Assembly (NCBI RefSeq): GCF_021155765.1
Contig: NC_060115.1
Coordinates: forward strand, 11,822,493 to 11,886,492
Length of the DNA: 64,000 bases
Reading direction: 5' to 3'
Source of the DNA: Diprion similis
Lineage: Eukaryota; Arthropoda; Insecta; Hymenoptera; Diprionidae
Position numbers and translations under genes: made by a program. Each line of letters begins with the position of its first letter. The first letter of the stretch is position 1. The notes under the pieces were generated by a model that was given only the letters and a program-made list of their open reading frames with translations, did no database searches and was not told the origin of the DNA. Below, piece by piece: positions 53,801 to 64,000 of this stretch.

Positions 53801-56800
53801 ATACTCAACTTCAGTACAATAAACTCGAGAATTCTTCAAGCGAAAATTCCTTGATGGAGTCTCAAACAATCGAGCGATCATTTAAAAAAAATTTAATAAC
53901 AAAATAAATTTTCACGTGATTCAGAAGTGTTGAAACGTTCTGCTCAACTTGAATTACTCAAAAATATGAAACATTTTTCAAAATTTGTACCGATTTTTTC
54001 ACACGATTTTTCGCCAATTGCATACTTTTATTTATAGGAGGTGTTCTTCGGACGATTGACGATTGTTACTATTCACACGTGAAGATTTTGATCGAATATA
54101 AATAGTCTTAATCACCATTTTCTCAAATGAATTCAGGAGAATTTCACGTCCAAGACAAAGGTGTACTACTTTCTCCTTAATATAGATATATTTTAAACCC
54201 CGGTGTTGAGCACCTGCTGTACGGTGGAGCGGTTTTATACAGTACACTTAGTGATTTTGGATGTGAGTTTTCCTTGAAATTCAATTCAACAGTAATCTCT
54301 CTGAATTCTCCCCCCGAACGTTTCTGCTTCTGTGAATATCACTTTCATCCGTCAACGTCGTGAGATACAAAACGGTACGTCAGTTTTCTAATTGAAAAAT
54401 TTTTGAAGCTATATTATTTGAGTTATTTGAAGAAATAGGCTTAGCCAATAAAAGTGAAAAATTTTGCACAAGATTCATCACAATTTTTTTACTTTTATCT
54501 TCTCCGGTAAATGATTAGTAAAAGTGCAGCAGAGCAAAGTCTCGTTATCTTCGGATTACGGAGGATGAGACTGCGTGACCAAAGGTAACGCATCTCCAAG
54601 GTAGCAACGGTCGATAGCATATAACGTCAGAAGGAAAGAGAATTGCGTCGGTAAAAAGAGCTCTGGCGCCTAATTCAAAATCACAAGATCTTAGGAGGTC
54701 TAGATGGTACGGTAGAAATACCTCCGAGCTATGATTTCGAGTACGAATATTTACCTAAGGATGTCGCTACTCAACGACGAGGATTTTTTTACCTTTACTT
54801 TTTTGCTGTCCGTTCTTCAGTACCCGGAAATGCAAAACAATATGGAAATGCAATCATATATCTTATGATAAAACGCAAACCTCTAGATTCACCTACATAT
54901 TCAGTAGAGTGAAATGTTGATTGACAAAGAACACGTTTCTCGTAACAGAGAGATTGCACTCGATAAGGAAATCAGTTCAATGCGTTCACTTTTGCAATTG
55001 GGTATACAGAATACGAATTCGGTCATGATTCAATTACTTTTTAGTAGAACTTAGTTTACGAAACTAGAGAATCGAAATTCTGACAATAATCGAGGTTTTG
55101 GTTTATTAATGTCCAGGAATTGACACAATATCAAAAATGATGTTCACAAAAATGTGGACTAATGCGTTTCGTATCAAAAGTTCGAATCAAAATTAACTTA
55201 AGATTTAAGAATTCCTTCTGTTTTCTTATCACTTACTTCTACGTTTAAAAAACTTTTTTCCAAACCATTCTCAACATTTAGATCCTTCAACTGAAAATCG
55301 AATTTACTTCTGTTCCCGTACGTTTGCGTAAACGACGCTGATTGGCTTGATGTAGATGACGTCACTCGTCGCCATGTGGTAACAGCAGCTGTCAGCGAGT
55401 AGTTGGTTTTTATGCACAAAGATGGCATGCAAGGGCGAAATTAAACTTGCTGATTGATTCGGTGAATGTGACGTAACGTGAAGCCAAATGAGAGCTTGAA
55501 TACTGTGATTGAAATTGCAAAAATTTAACCAGACAAACGGAGAATGCACATTTTTTAATCTGAGATGCCGTATTTTCAAGATATGTAAAAAATAGCTGTC
55601 CAAAAATCATCTCGAATTGTTCGGGTATTTGATCTTTGAGAATAAAATAACATAAAGCGATATACAGTGAAGATTTGCGAAATAGTCATTGACTTATATA
55701 TCGCTAATCGTAAGTCAAGCTCAACAACAAAATTCAAATTTCTGGATATTGTCAATTATACCCACCAAAATTAAATTGTCTACAAACAAAAACTTTCTTC
55801 TCAACAGAAATTTGATTTGTCTTGTGACAATAGGGTGGCTTCTTTTCTGGAGATTTCAAAACCTTTGCAATTGATATCTGCAGTTGAACAATCAACTGCG
55901 AATCCTGTACCTGAAGACCCAGTTATTCAGTCCAAAATCACAAAATCCTTCTTTCCATTCGTCTAACACATCAAAATTTTCAGGAAGTAATTACGACGTA
56001 ACTGACTTAACATCTCTCCAGTTTACCAAAGTTAATTCACACACTGCTGCCCGCTCATTATTCAACAGAATGAAACCTGCCACGCGAATACAAGCCAGAT
56101 GCAGACGAGTTCGTGGATGAGAGAGAATTACAAGCCCCGAAAAGACATTGAAGAGGATCGACAATATCGCAATGAAACTACTCTACCAACTTATAAATAT
56201 GTAAGATAATCGAACGGTGCGTGAAAGATTTGGCGTAATTTTAGTCAGAATTCAGTCTCTGTAACGATATAATTGTACTGTTCTTGGGCGTTACGTCATT
56301 CCCGAAGTAGGTGACCACCGGAGACGCTACCGGGTGAAAGCAAGGGTCAGCCTAAAGGCCATCCAGACACTTTGATACACGCGGTGTACATCGACGTCCT
56401 CACATACTCCGTATACGTTGGCAGGTTCTTACGCGGAATGCTGCGCCTCCAACACGTTCGCATCCCCGCCTCGAAGAGCTTCGTCACGCGTCTCTCCAGT
56501 CGCAGTTAACTATTACGTCTTAACTATGAGAGACTCCGTCGATCCAGACGAACTAGGTAGGCAGGTACGCTTGACGTCACGCAAACACGATCATCACATT
56601 TTTAAAGCTGTTGCAAGAAATTCATGTTTGTCGTGCTGATTTTTTCATTTTAGAATAGTTCTGTAGTGACAATTTTTTTTTTAATACCATTTCTACGTAT
56701 TCCTTTGTAATTGTGTACGATTTGGAGGCTCTTTTTCTCTCTCCCTCTCTCTCTGAAAACCTCGTTAATTACTACAAACTACGTATAATTATTTGTAGAA

Positions 56801-59800
56801 TGTCTCGTATATTTATATCTGTAATGGCGGCGAACGCAAGTATTCAGAAAGTTGCTGCAGGGTATTTTGATCTGTAAAAGAATCTTGTGAAACGTCTATT
56901 TATACTTAGGTATGCTCTGGGATCGATCGGTTGATCGAGACACAGTGCGACATATTTTAGGAAATTGACGGTGAATTTCATATTATTCTAGGTATAATTG
57001 ATATGTTCTCCAAGTATAATATGTTTAAATATTTTGGTCTGGAATGATTTCGCCAGAGTTGAATTCTATCTATCTATCTTGGCAGTGTATTTAATTTTCT
57101 GTTTACTTTTTGTGTTTTTATACGCGTTTTTTTCATATCGAGGGCCAACGGCTTCCACAGAACAAACATTATTTAAGTAGCTAAAATATATGTATAACCT
57201 GAAGCTACGGTACGGTTTTTCAACCAAAAAAAAACGAAAAACGCTAAATGACATAAAATTTCATTGCACTATGTCACCACAAATATTTTCAAATCAACAG
57301 GCTAAAACTCTCAAATTTGGCCTTAACTAATTCTGGGTTTGATAACTGCAGCGATAGGACGTGTAAACGGATGAAATATTGAAAAATAAATAAATAAAAA
57401 GCCGGTGAGTTTGCATAAAACACTTTCAGTGAAAGTCACCCCTCCAATTTCCGTTGCATGGTTTCATGTAAATTGCTGAAGGTTCCAGGAAAGTTTGTTA
57501 ATTTCAATAATCTTTAGTTTGGAGAAAGTTGTAAAGAAAAATTTTCTTTGCCAATAACTGAAGAAAATTTCTGTCACGTCCGTTCAGTCTTCGTTTTATT
57601 TGAGTCAAGACATATTAATAAAAATAAAAAAAGAGGCTATAAAACAGCGAGTGAATACCTGTCAACATTTTTAGCGCAGAACTAGTGAGAAATTTTTTTT
57701 TTTCAAGAAGTACTAAAGAATTTCCAACTTTTTGCAATGCTTTCAACATCCCCCTCCCTCAAAAAAACATCGTCTACACGATTCTGCATGCGTAATGAAA
57801 TCAACTTGTTCCAAGAAATTCAGAGAATGTGTGTCGCGCAGCTAGTGTCAACGAATTGGAACAGCAGTGCTTACTTGCCTCGCAAATTTTCGCCAACTGA
57901 CGGAAATGAGGAAAGTATATAAAGATGCAAGGACAAGAAATATTAAACTCGAAAAGAAAGAACAGAAATATGTCAATGTGAGACACGGAAGCCTCGTTAT
58001 CAATGAGATTTTCGGTATTACGGGACGCAAATACCAAAGTTGGTGAAAATTATTCGCGGCTAATTATGTTTGCAACACAGCTTCTTACTCGCATTTACCA
58101 TTCACAATACTCCATCGTTCGCCTCGCACAATTATCCTGTCACAACGACGACGTTGTAGTCTACATGGAATTCCGCATGTAATTCCGGGACACCCGGTGT
58201 ACATACGTGTAAAAGTCCTAACGCACACTCTTGATTAGCGTATGATACATGCGTACCTACGTGAAGACGCTGAAAAATAAATACTTTTGCAAGACAAACG
58301 ACTGGCGCTAATCTTGTTAATGCAGAGTGTAGGTCGTCGTGCGGTAGTCAGTAGAATGCCTAATTTATTACTCGCATATGGTTTTCCTGCATGTCTACTA
58401 TTCCTATTCTCTCGACGAGCCTGATTTGCCTGTTTTGTCGAGGATGTGAGATTCTGTATATATCAATCCTTTCGGCTGCTCTTTACAGCAGAAACGCGTA
58501 TCAGTCTGCGATACCGTTTTTGCGCACCTGATTCAATCAGCAAAGCTCTCTTTACACTGTACTATAGCTAATAACACGGAAGAAATAAAAGTTGAAAGAT
58601 CGTTCAAGTCTGATAAGTTGATTATTGACTACCGCCAGAGAACGCAATGGCCACTAAGAACTTGAGGAATACTTTAGAATGATCGAACAGTACAGCGTAG
58701 ACAGAAGGATTCCACGCAGGGTCAATCAACTATATATTATAACTAGTTTTTTAGATACTTTCTTCGAAATGGTTCAATAATTATTTATTTTTTTCTTTGG
58801 TGAAATTCTCCAAACTTCACGTTCAATCAGAATCTTACGCGAAAAAGAAAAATTTTGAATTCAGGTCATGTGAGAATTTATTTAACAATAAAACGGGATT
58901 AAATCCTATTTGAGAAAAATCAAAAAAAAAAAAAAAAAAATGCAGCAAAATCTTTCCTTGCTTGCTCATTTTCACAACCAACGGTTTTTTTTTCTATGAA
59001 ACACAAACTTATATCTTAGCTTCTTATTTTTATTTACAACACTGACACAAATTTGATTCATTCGCTTTGTTTTCTTATTAACTTCACCAATTTTATTTTA
59101 TCTATAATTAAATTTGCGTAGAGATGATTTAACGCCATCGTATAGCTAAAGATATACATACTTTCATCGTTACTGGTCGTTACGATGAATCTTTAATTAA
59201 ATATCCGCTTTTAAACTGTTGTCAGAAAAATTTTCATTTTCTGCTTGAAGAAAATAAAACTATAACAACATTATAACGATTGGTTTAAAAAATGTAGAAA
59301 GTGGCACTGACCTGACTTTAATGCATATTCATCGTCTCGTTTTAGAAATGATCTGCCTGAGGTGAATAAAATTCTCTGTATAGAGTTTGAAGAAATTTCT
59401 TCCAATAGATTATCTTTCTAAAGAAATATCGTTCAAATCTATTTTGAAAGGTTAAAAAGCCCTGATTAATTCAGGTGTACTTGGAATTCCTTGATAATCT
59501 TCAAAAAATGGGGTAATAGACTCACTTTCGGAGATTCCGACGTAAAATAAATTTTCAGAAAACATATAATTTTAATTAATTTTCGAATGTGCGATGTTTT
59601 AAAATATCAATAACCTGCACTATTTTTAACCTCTACTATTTGACTCGCCTGCTATTACAGCGAATGTAAGCTTCTAAAACAGAAAGTAAGTATAAATATA
59701 GTAAAACAGGGAGTACATCCGCATTATATCCCATGGGAGAATACCTGTTCCCTGGCAAAACAGTAGAGAAACGTACATAATATATCCGAGTGTATAATAA

Positions 59801-60863
59801 CAGGTGGGTAATTTAAAATACGTGAAACCCGTAGAAGGAAATGATTAAATTGTCGATTCCCTACTTTCAAAATCGATCGCTTTCACGGTGAGTGTGCGCG
59901 CGCCGTCGCGCCATCGGAATTTCAAACGTCGAAACGCGAACAACGTATGCAGACAGAATCTGCCTTATATCAACGAGAACGGTGATCGCTCAAGAGATGT
60001 CCCGGTTTTTGAAGGAGGCCGTCGGCCAACCTTTCGAAAGTATATTTTTTGATCTTTTTTTTTTATCAGGTCCCCTTCCTCTTCCTTCGACTTCTCTTTT
60101 CTCTTCCTCTCTTTCTCTTTTTCTTTTCGTTGTTTACACCTTTTTGTGGGTCTTGACGAAAAAATCAAGTCCTTCTCGTGAAAGTTGCCCCCTGGCTACG
60201 TGGGCTGCTGCAAGACGCGTATGTGTAACGTGAAGCACGATAAACCTCAAGTTGTATGGATATTATCCACGTATGTGTATATAATAAGCGTATTAAGACG
60301 AGACTCCAGGCGATCGCCGCGGCAAATTTCATTTGTTCCTTATTCAATGCAGTACGTAGGTATGATTCATGGCGCAAGTTATGAGCTGGACGTGGTTTCA
60401 ATTTACGCGGGTTGGGGTATATATGTAGGGTGGTCACGGCCTACGTGAGTCAGGCAAGTCCGCGTTTCACTTTCGCTCATTCTTCTCCAGTATCCTTTTA
60501 TGGGATTTTAACGTCCATTCTTCAATTTTACTCCGTTACTACTGTTGCGATTTTTTTTTTTACCCGTTTCAGTTATGGGACAAAAGTTTCCAGGAAGATT
60601 AGCACCGTTCAACTAATTTTCAGCAAATATCGACTTGAGATTGTAATAGCTACTGCAGTGATCTCAGTTTTCGAATGCCTGTAATAGCCACCTGCAGGTG
60701 TATTTATAAAAATAAAAGTTGTCCTGGTATTGGCTTGCGTGCAGGTGAAAATATTGTTGATTATCATTATTGGGTTGTGTGATGAATATATGTGTATACA
60801 ATGTATACATATATATTAATTGAATAGATTTTCCAATTTTTATGTAAAACTACATAAAAAAGC
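50856..60863. other. Ten-kb spacer without supported gene
   Basis: Mostly AT-rich with many poly-A/T runs (for example 58922-58940). No open frame above about 115 codons and no recognisable domain. Two patches stand out: 55330-55450 (promoter-like motif cluster) and 56280-56640 (CpG-rich with an open frame and splice-donor-like site). 59880-60240 also has locally high CpG. These may be distal exons or regulatory DNA of genes outside the window. Confidence 0.4.
55339..55432. promoter_or_regulatory. Promoter-like motif cluster
   Basis: Within about 95 bp there are an inverted CCAAT (GATTGG, 55339-55344), a perfect CRE palindrome TGACGTCA (55357-55364), CGCCATGTGG, and AAGATGGC. No adjacent gene could be identified, so this may equally be part of a repeat. 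Confidence 0.3.
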
Positions 60864-60869
60864 TTTATT
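60864..60869 (-). terminator. Candidate polyadenylation signal of Tweedle gene B
   Basis: AATAAA on the minus strand about 264 bp beyond the stop codon at 61133-61135. Confidence 0.45.
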
Positions 60870-61132
60870 TCGCCACCGTTTTCTTGCAAAAAATATGTAT
60901 AAAAAACATCATCATCATCCTCTCATCATATTCGCTTATATAATACAGTCGTATAAAAATAATAGTGTATTCGTTTCGTATAATTATATTACAAATAGCA
61001 GACGAGACCGGGATTGGGCGAGTCCCAAGCATCGTCCCTGTGTGTCTGTGTACGTGTGAGCATCGCGAGTTCGTATGAGTGGGATTTGGGGGTCTTAAAG
61101 GCTGGGGAAAAGGGACCGCGAAATATAGTTGA

Positions 61133-63085
61133 CTAGTAGGGGCCTGAGGCACCAGGGGGACCGTAGTTTGAGCTCGGTCCGCTGGGGCCGCTGCCTCCGC
61201 CGATCGATCCGTGTCCGTCGCCGCCACCGTGACCGCCGCCAAGACCGCCGCCAAGACCGCCGCCAAGACCGCCGCCGTGACCACCGCCGATTCCACCGCC
61301 GATTCCGCCGTCAAGTCCTCCGCCGATTCCTCCGCCGATTCCTCCTCCGATTCCTCCGCCGATTCCACCACCACCGCCGGACGTGACCTCTTTCTAAAAT
61401 GGAAAAATATCAGGTCCCAGGACCGTTAGCTTTGTTCAACGAGTTGAATCCACCTTACATACTTATTATAAAGCTAAACTTGGAGAAACTGTGCAAGGAA
61501 TGCGACATTCGTGTTCTCAATTCCCCGGCAATGCGAATTTTTTTTTCCACTCACCTGGGTCTTGTACTTGATGAAGTAGACCTCTGGCTTGCTGGGCTGA
61601 GTGGGAGCGATGGTTGGCAGATTGATTTCTGGTGCCTCATCGGGTTTCTTGACCAAAACGTAGATGAGAGTCTTCTGTTCGTCCTGTTGAGGCAGAGCTG
61701 GGATGACGGGGGCGGTGGGGGTGGGTGGGGTTGGGGCCTTGATGAAGATGATTTTGTAGTGCTTCTGTGGGGGCGCTGGGGCCTGGATAGGCCTGGCGGG
61801 CCTGTCTTCAGGCGCCTCTGGGGGTGGGACGTGGACGTAGATGTGCTTCTGGATGAGGGAGCCACCGCCGCCTACAGCGCCGCCTCCAAATCCGCCACCA
61901 AGTCCACCCCCGAATCCGCCGCCTGATCCGCCGAAGCCGCCGCCTGATCCGCCGAAGCCTCCAAAGGATCCACCGGAGGAACCTCCAAACGAACCACTGG
62001 AAAGACCTCCAAATGATCCACCTCCGAAACTTCCGGAGCTGCTGGAGCCAAAGCTTGAGAAACCGCCGCCGCCGCCGCCGCCATGGCCGCCCCCGAGACT
62101 CAGACCGCCGCCGCCATGGCCGCCCCCGAGACTCAGACCGCCGCCTCCATGGCCGCCCCCGAGACTCAGTCCTCCCAGTCCTCCACTTCCGGGTGTGCCG
62201 TAGCTTCCGCTAGGAGGCTGCGAGTAAGAGTAACCGGCCTCCGGCCTTGCCATAGCCACCGCGGCTAGCGCCACGATCTGAAAATAATTTAGGTTAGGTT
62301 AGGTTTGCTGAGATTACCGATTCGGCGTGTGAGAAACTAATTTTAACGGTTTTTTTTTTGATTGAAAGAGTAAAACAGAAAACAATCCGGGTTTTCTTTA
62401 CGGTCCGTTTTTTGTCTCGTGTGGTATGATAGAAGAATGTTTAATTATTTGTGGGACGTATACGTCCGGATTTGTGCCGGTTCAGAGAAGATGTTTGCGT
62501 CGACCCGGAACTGCACCCGGCAGTGGGAGGTGAAAGTGAAGTGACTATAAGGAAATATGATACTCGATCTGTTCTTGTTAGTGGAAAAATGAAGTTTTTT
62601 CTTCGTGAAATAACAAAAATCACTACTGTACACGTATGTATATTCCTATGTGAGTGAGAGAAATAGAACTAGAGTGAGTGATCGTTTTTGTCACAGAATA
62701 TAGGGAAAATCTGTTTTAGCAATTTTTTCCGTTTCAGATTCTTTTTCATTTCGAAATTCTGCACTTCGTTATTATTTTTCACAAGGCATATAATCCGTCT
62801 CGTTCCTGATTTGTTGTTCAATAATCCTCAGAATATTTTGAGAGTATCCTTTCTTCCTTTCTTCCTTCCGACGAAGACGATGAAGAAGTTCGTATGTTTA
62901 ATCTCTCGTTATACGTATATTATCTTCCGTCACATGCACCGCGATTCGTCAGTGTAATTATTATCGTCGTTTAGCGAACGGGTAGAGGATGAGAAAAGAA
63001 AAAACCAAACAACGAGAAGAAACACGCTGCCGTAGCTTCGAGGATTCCGTTGAGTATACGATGTACTCACCATGAATGCCCTCAT
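61133..63085 (-). CDS. Tweedle (DUF243) cuticle protein B, glycine-rich, 332 aa, three exons
   Basis: Exons: 63085-63071 (MRAFM), 62277-61555 and 61393-61133; 333 codons including TAG, all phase 0. Signal peptide MRAFM plus [10 protein letters not shown], then RPEAG. A Gly/Ser/Phe-rich stretch of about 125 residues with an 11-residue repeat ([11 protein letters not shown]) precedes the Tweedle core: [40 protein letters not shown] and [14 protein letters not shown]. The last exon begins KEVTSGG and is a second Gly-rich domain (GIGG/GLGG/HGGG tetrads) ending ASGPY. It shares core, exon plan, exon-3 opening (KE) and terminal GPY with Tweedle A, but both flanking domains are Gly-rich here rather than Ser/Pro/Tyr-rich. 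It is a secreted cuticular structural protein; glycine-rich arms probably alter cuticle flexibility or assembly (inference). The coding exons form a local GC-rich island. Confidence 0.94.
62081..62179 (-). repeat. 33-bp in-frame tandem repeat in Tweedle B
   Basis: Units start at 62081, 62114 and 62147 (each opening CCATGGCCGCCCCCGAGACT on the plus strand); they encode three copies of the [11 protein letters not shown]-type unit, the third diverging at its far end. Confidence 0.93.
62278..62303 (-). promoter_or_regulatory. Acceptor region of Tweedle B intron 1 with three CTAAC branch-point motifs
   Basis: On the minus strand the intron ends CCTAACCTAACCTAAATTATTTTCAG. The plus strand reads (TTAGG)3 at 62289-62303, identical to the insect telomere unit, but its position 10-25 bp before the acceptor suggests branch-point use. 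Confidence 0.5.
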
Positions 63086-63110
63086 GGTTGCTGCGGTTCC
63101 TTGATTTGAG

Positions 63111-63150
63111 GACTGATGCTCCGTGGATGTCTTGAGGCCCCCTTTTATAC
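63111..63150 (-). promoter_or_regulatory. Core promoter of Tweedle gene B
   Basis: TATA box TATAAAAGG at 63149-63141 on the minus strand with an initiator CATCAGTC about 30 bp downstream (near 63118-63111). The 5' UTR would be only about 30 nt before ATG at 63085. Confidence 0.8.
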
Positions 63151-64000
63151 AGACTAGGCCCCACTCGCTCCGACCCATCACCCATGAGATGCGGTAGAGT
63201 TATTGCAAATCCAGTCATTGTTCATTTATTTATTTACACCTGTTAGGATGGTCGGAAAAATTTGAAAAAAAATCTATTACAACCGCACTTCGTTTGCCAT
63301 TAAATGAAATATATTAGGAAAATTCATCAGTGAGATTTACACTGTCAGATGCAATGTATTCTGAGAATAGAAAGTCATCATTTAAAAAACACCGCATCTT
63401 CACTGTAGAGTCGCTCGAACGAGAGGTGTCGTACAAAACTTGGACTTTAATTCTTTAATTGAGAGTCAGCCAGCAGTCTTCTTTCTTTCTCAATTTCTCT
63501 TCAAACATCTCACTATGTCTCTCTCTCTCTCTCTATCCAATTGTCTCTAATTCTCCTTCTTTTTAACTTTTCCACCTTAATTAAATCGCTATCAAAAACC
63601 AGCTTGATTATTACCTACATGATTGGGGAAGAAAAAAAAAAATTATTCAAGTTAGAGAAAAACACAAAAATATTAAATTTACGATCCAAATCGAAAGTTG
63701 AGTGAAAATTTTTCAATGCAAATTCATAGAATAATTCGTTTAGATCGGGTGAAAGGCTCCATATTATGAAATCATGGTAATACTGTGTATCTTTCTAGTG
63801 GCAAGCTATTGCCAACGTACTGACGTTTTTGTATTCCTATCTTTTACGAGACTATTTAGGATCCACAGGAGTGCCGAGGCTCACTGACCTTGTACCACTC
63901 TCGTTCAAACCTAATTAAAGGAAACTTAATAGCGATCTGTTTGATATACGGCAATCATTGCATGCAGGGTATGACTCGGATAAACGTAGGTGCCTGTGAA
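63151..64000. other. Upstream flank of Tweedle B
   Basis: No gene seen. A CT dinucleotide run (GAGA on the minus strand) lies at 63518-63534, about 400 bp above the Tweedle B TATA box, where it could bind GAGA-type factors; it could equally be a plain microsatellite. Confidence 0.45.

Noticed and set aside
61841-62203. Proline-rich open frame on the plus strand
   Set aside because: Antisense of the glycine-rich Tweedle B exon; Gly codons read as Pro on the other strand.
62289-62303. (TTAGG)3 considered as a relic of telomere fusion
   Set aside because: Only three units, and the position at an intron acceptor gives a simpler splicing explanation.

Overview
The window is nuclear DNA of a holometabolous insect, most likely a hymenopteran. 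The evidence is AT-rich spacers full of simple repeats, intron-rich genes with GT-AG junctions, and insect-only Tweedle cuticle proteins present as just two diverged copies, which fits Hymenoptera better than Diptera. I rebuilt the genes exon by exon. All seven models close in frame, but none has been checked against transcripts.

Layout: (1) 1-6732 shows no recognisable coding gene. (2) 6733-10217 (+) is a six-exon tetraspanin of 241 aa with a retroelement tail in its third intron. (3) 14192-21485 (+) is an 18-exon orthologue of the centriolar satellite scaffold PCM1 (about 1146 aa). (4) 22209-23855 (-), tail to tail with PCM1, is a two-exon gene for a Cys-rich, basic 259-aa protein that I do not recognise. 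(5) 26984-27591 is a foldback DNA transposon of about 608 bp, almost entirely one inverted repeat, with an 8-bp near-perfect target-site duplication and a tandemly duplicated centre. (6) 30442-34798 (+) is an eight-exon MBOAT acyltransferase of the LPCAT3/MBOAT5 (nessy) type, 471 aa.

(7) From 37639 to 63085 lies a run of three secreted structural-protein genes, all on the minus strand: a Tweedle protein (209 aa), a 921-aa Gln/Ser/Tyr/Pro-rich secreted protein of unknown family, and a second, glycine-rich Tweedle protein (332 aa). All three start with a tiny first coding exon (4-5 codons, phase 0) inside the signal peptide. The two Tweedle genes, and less surely the third, have a TATA box and initiator. 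I read this as a cuticle/extracellular-matrix cluster that may be co-expressed; that is inference.

The tetraspanin, PCM1 and MBOAT genes are ordinary cell-biology genes with no evident functional link to one another. Long spacers (10.2-14.2, 24.3-30.4, 34.8-37.6, 40.8-47.0, 50.9-60.8 kb) hold microsatellites, a (C)22 and a (G)27 tract, and no gene I can support.
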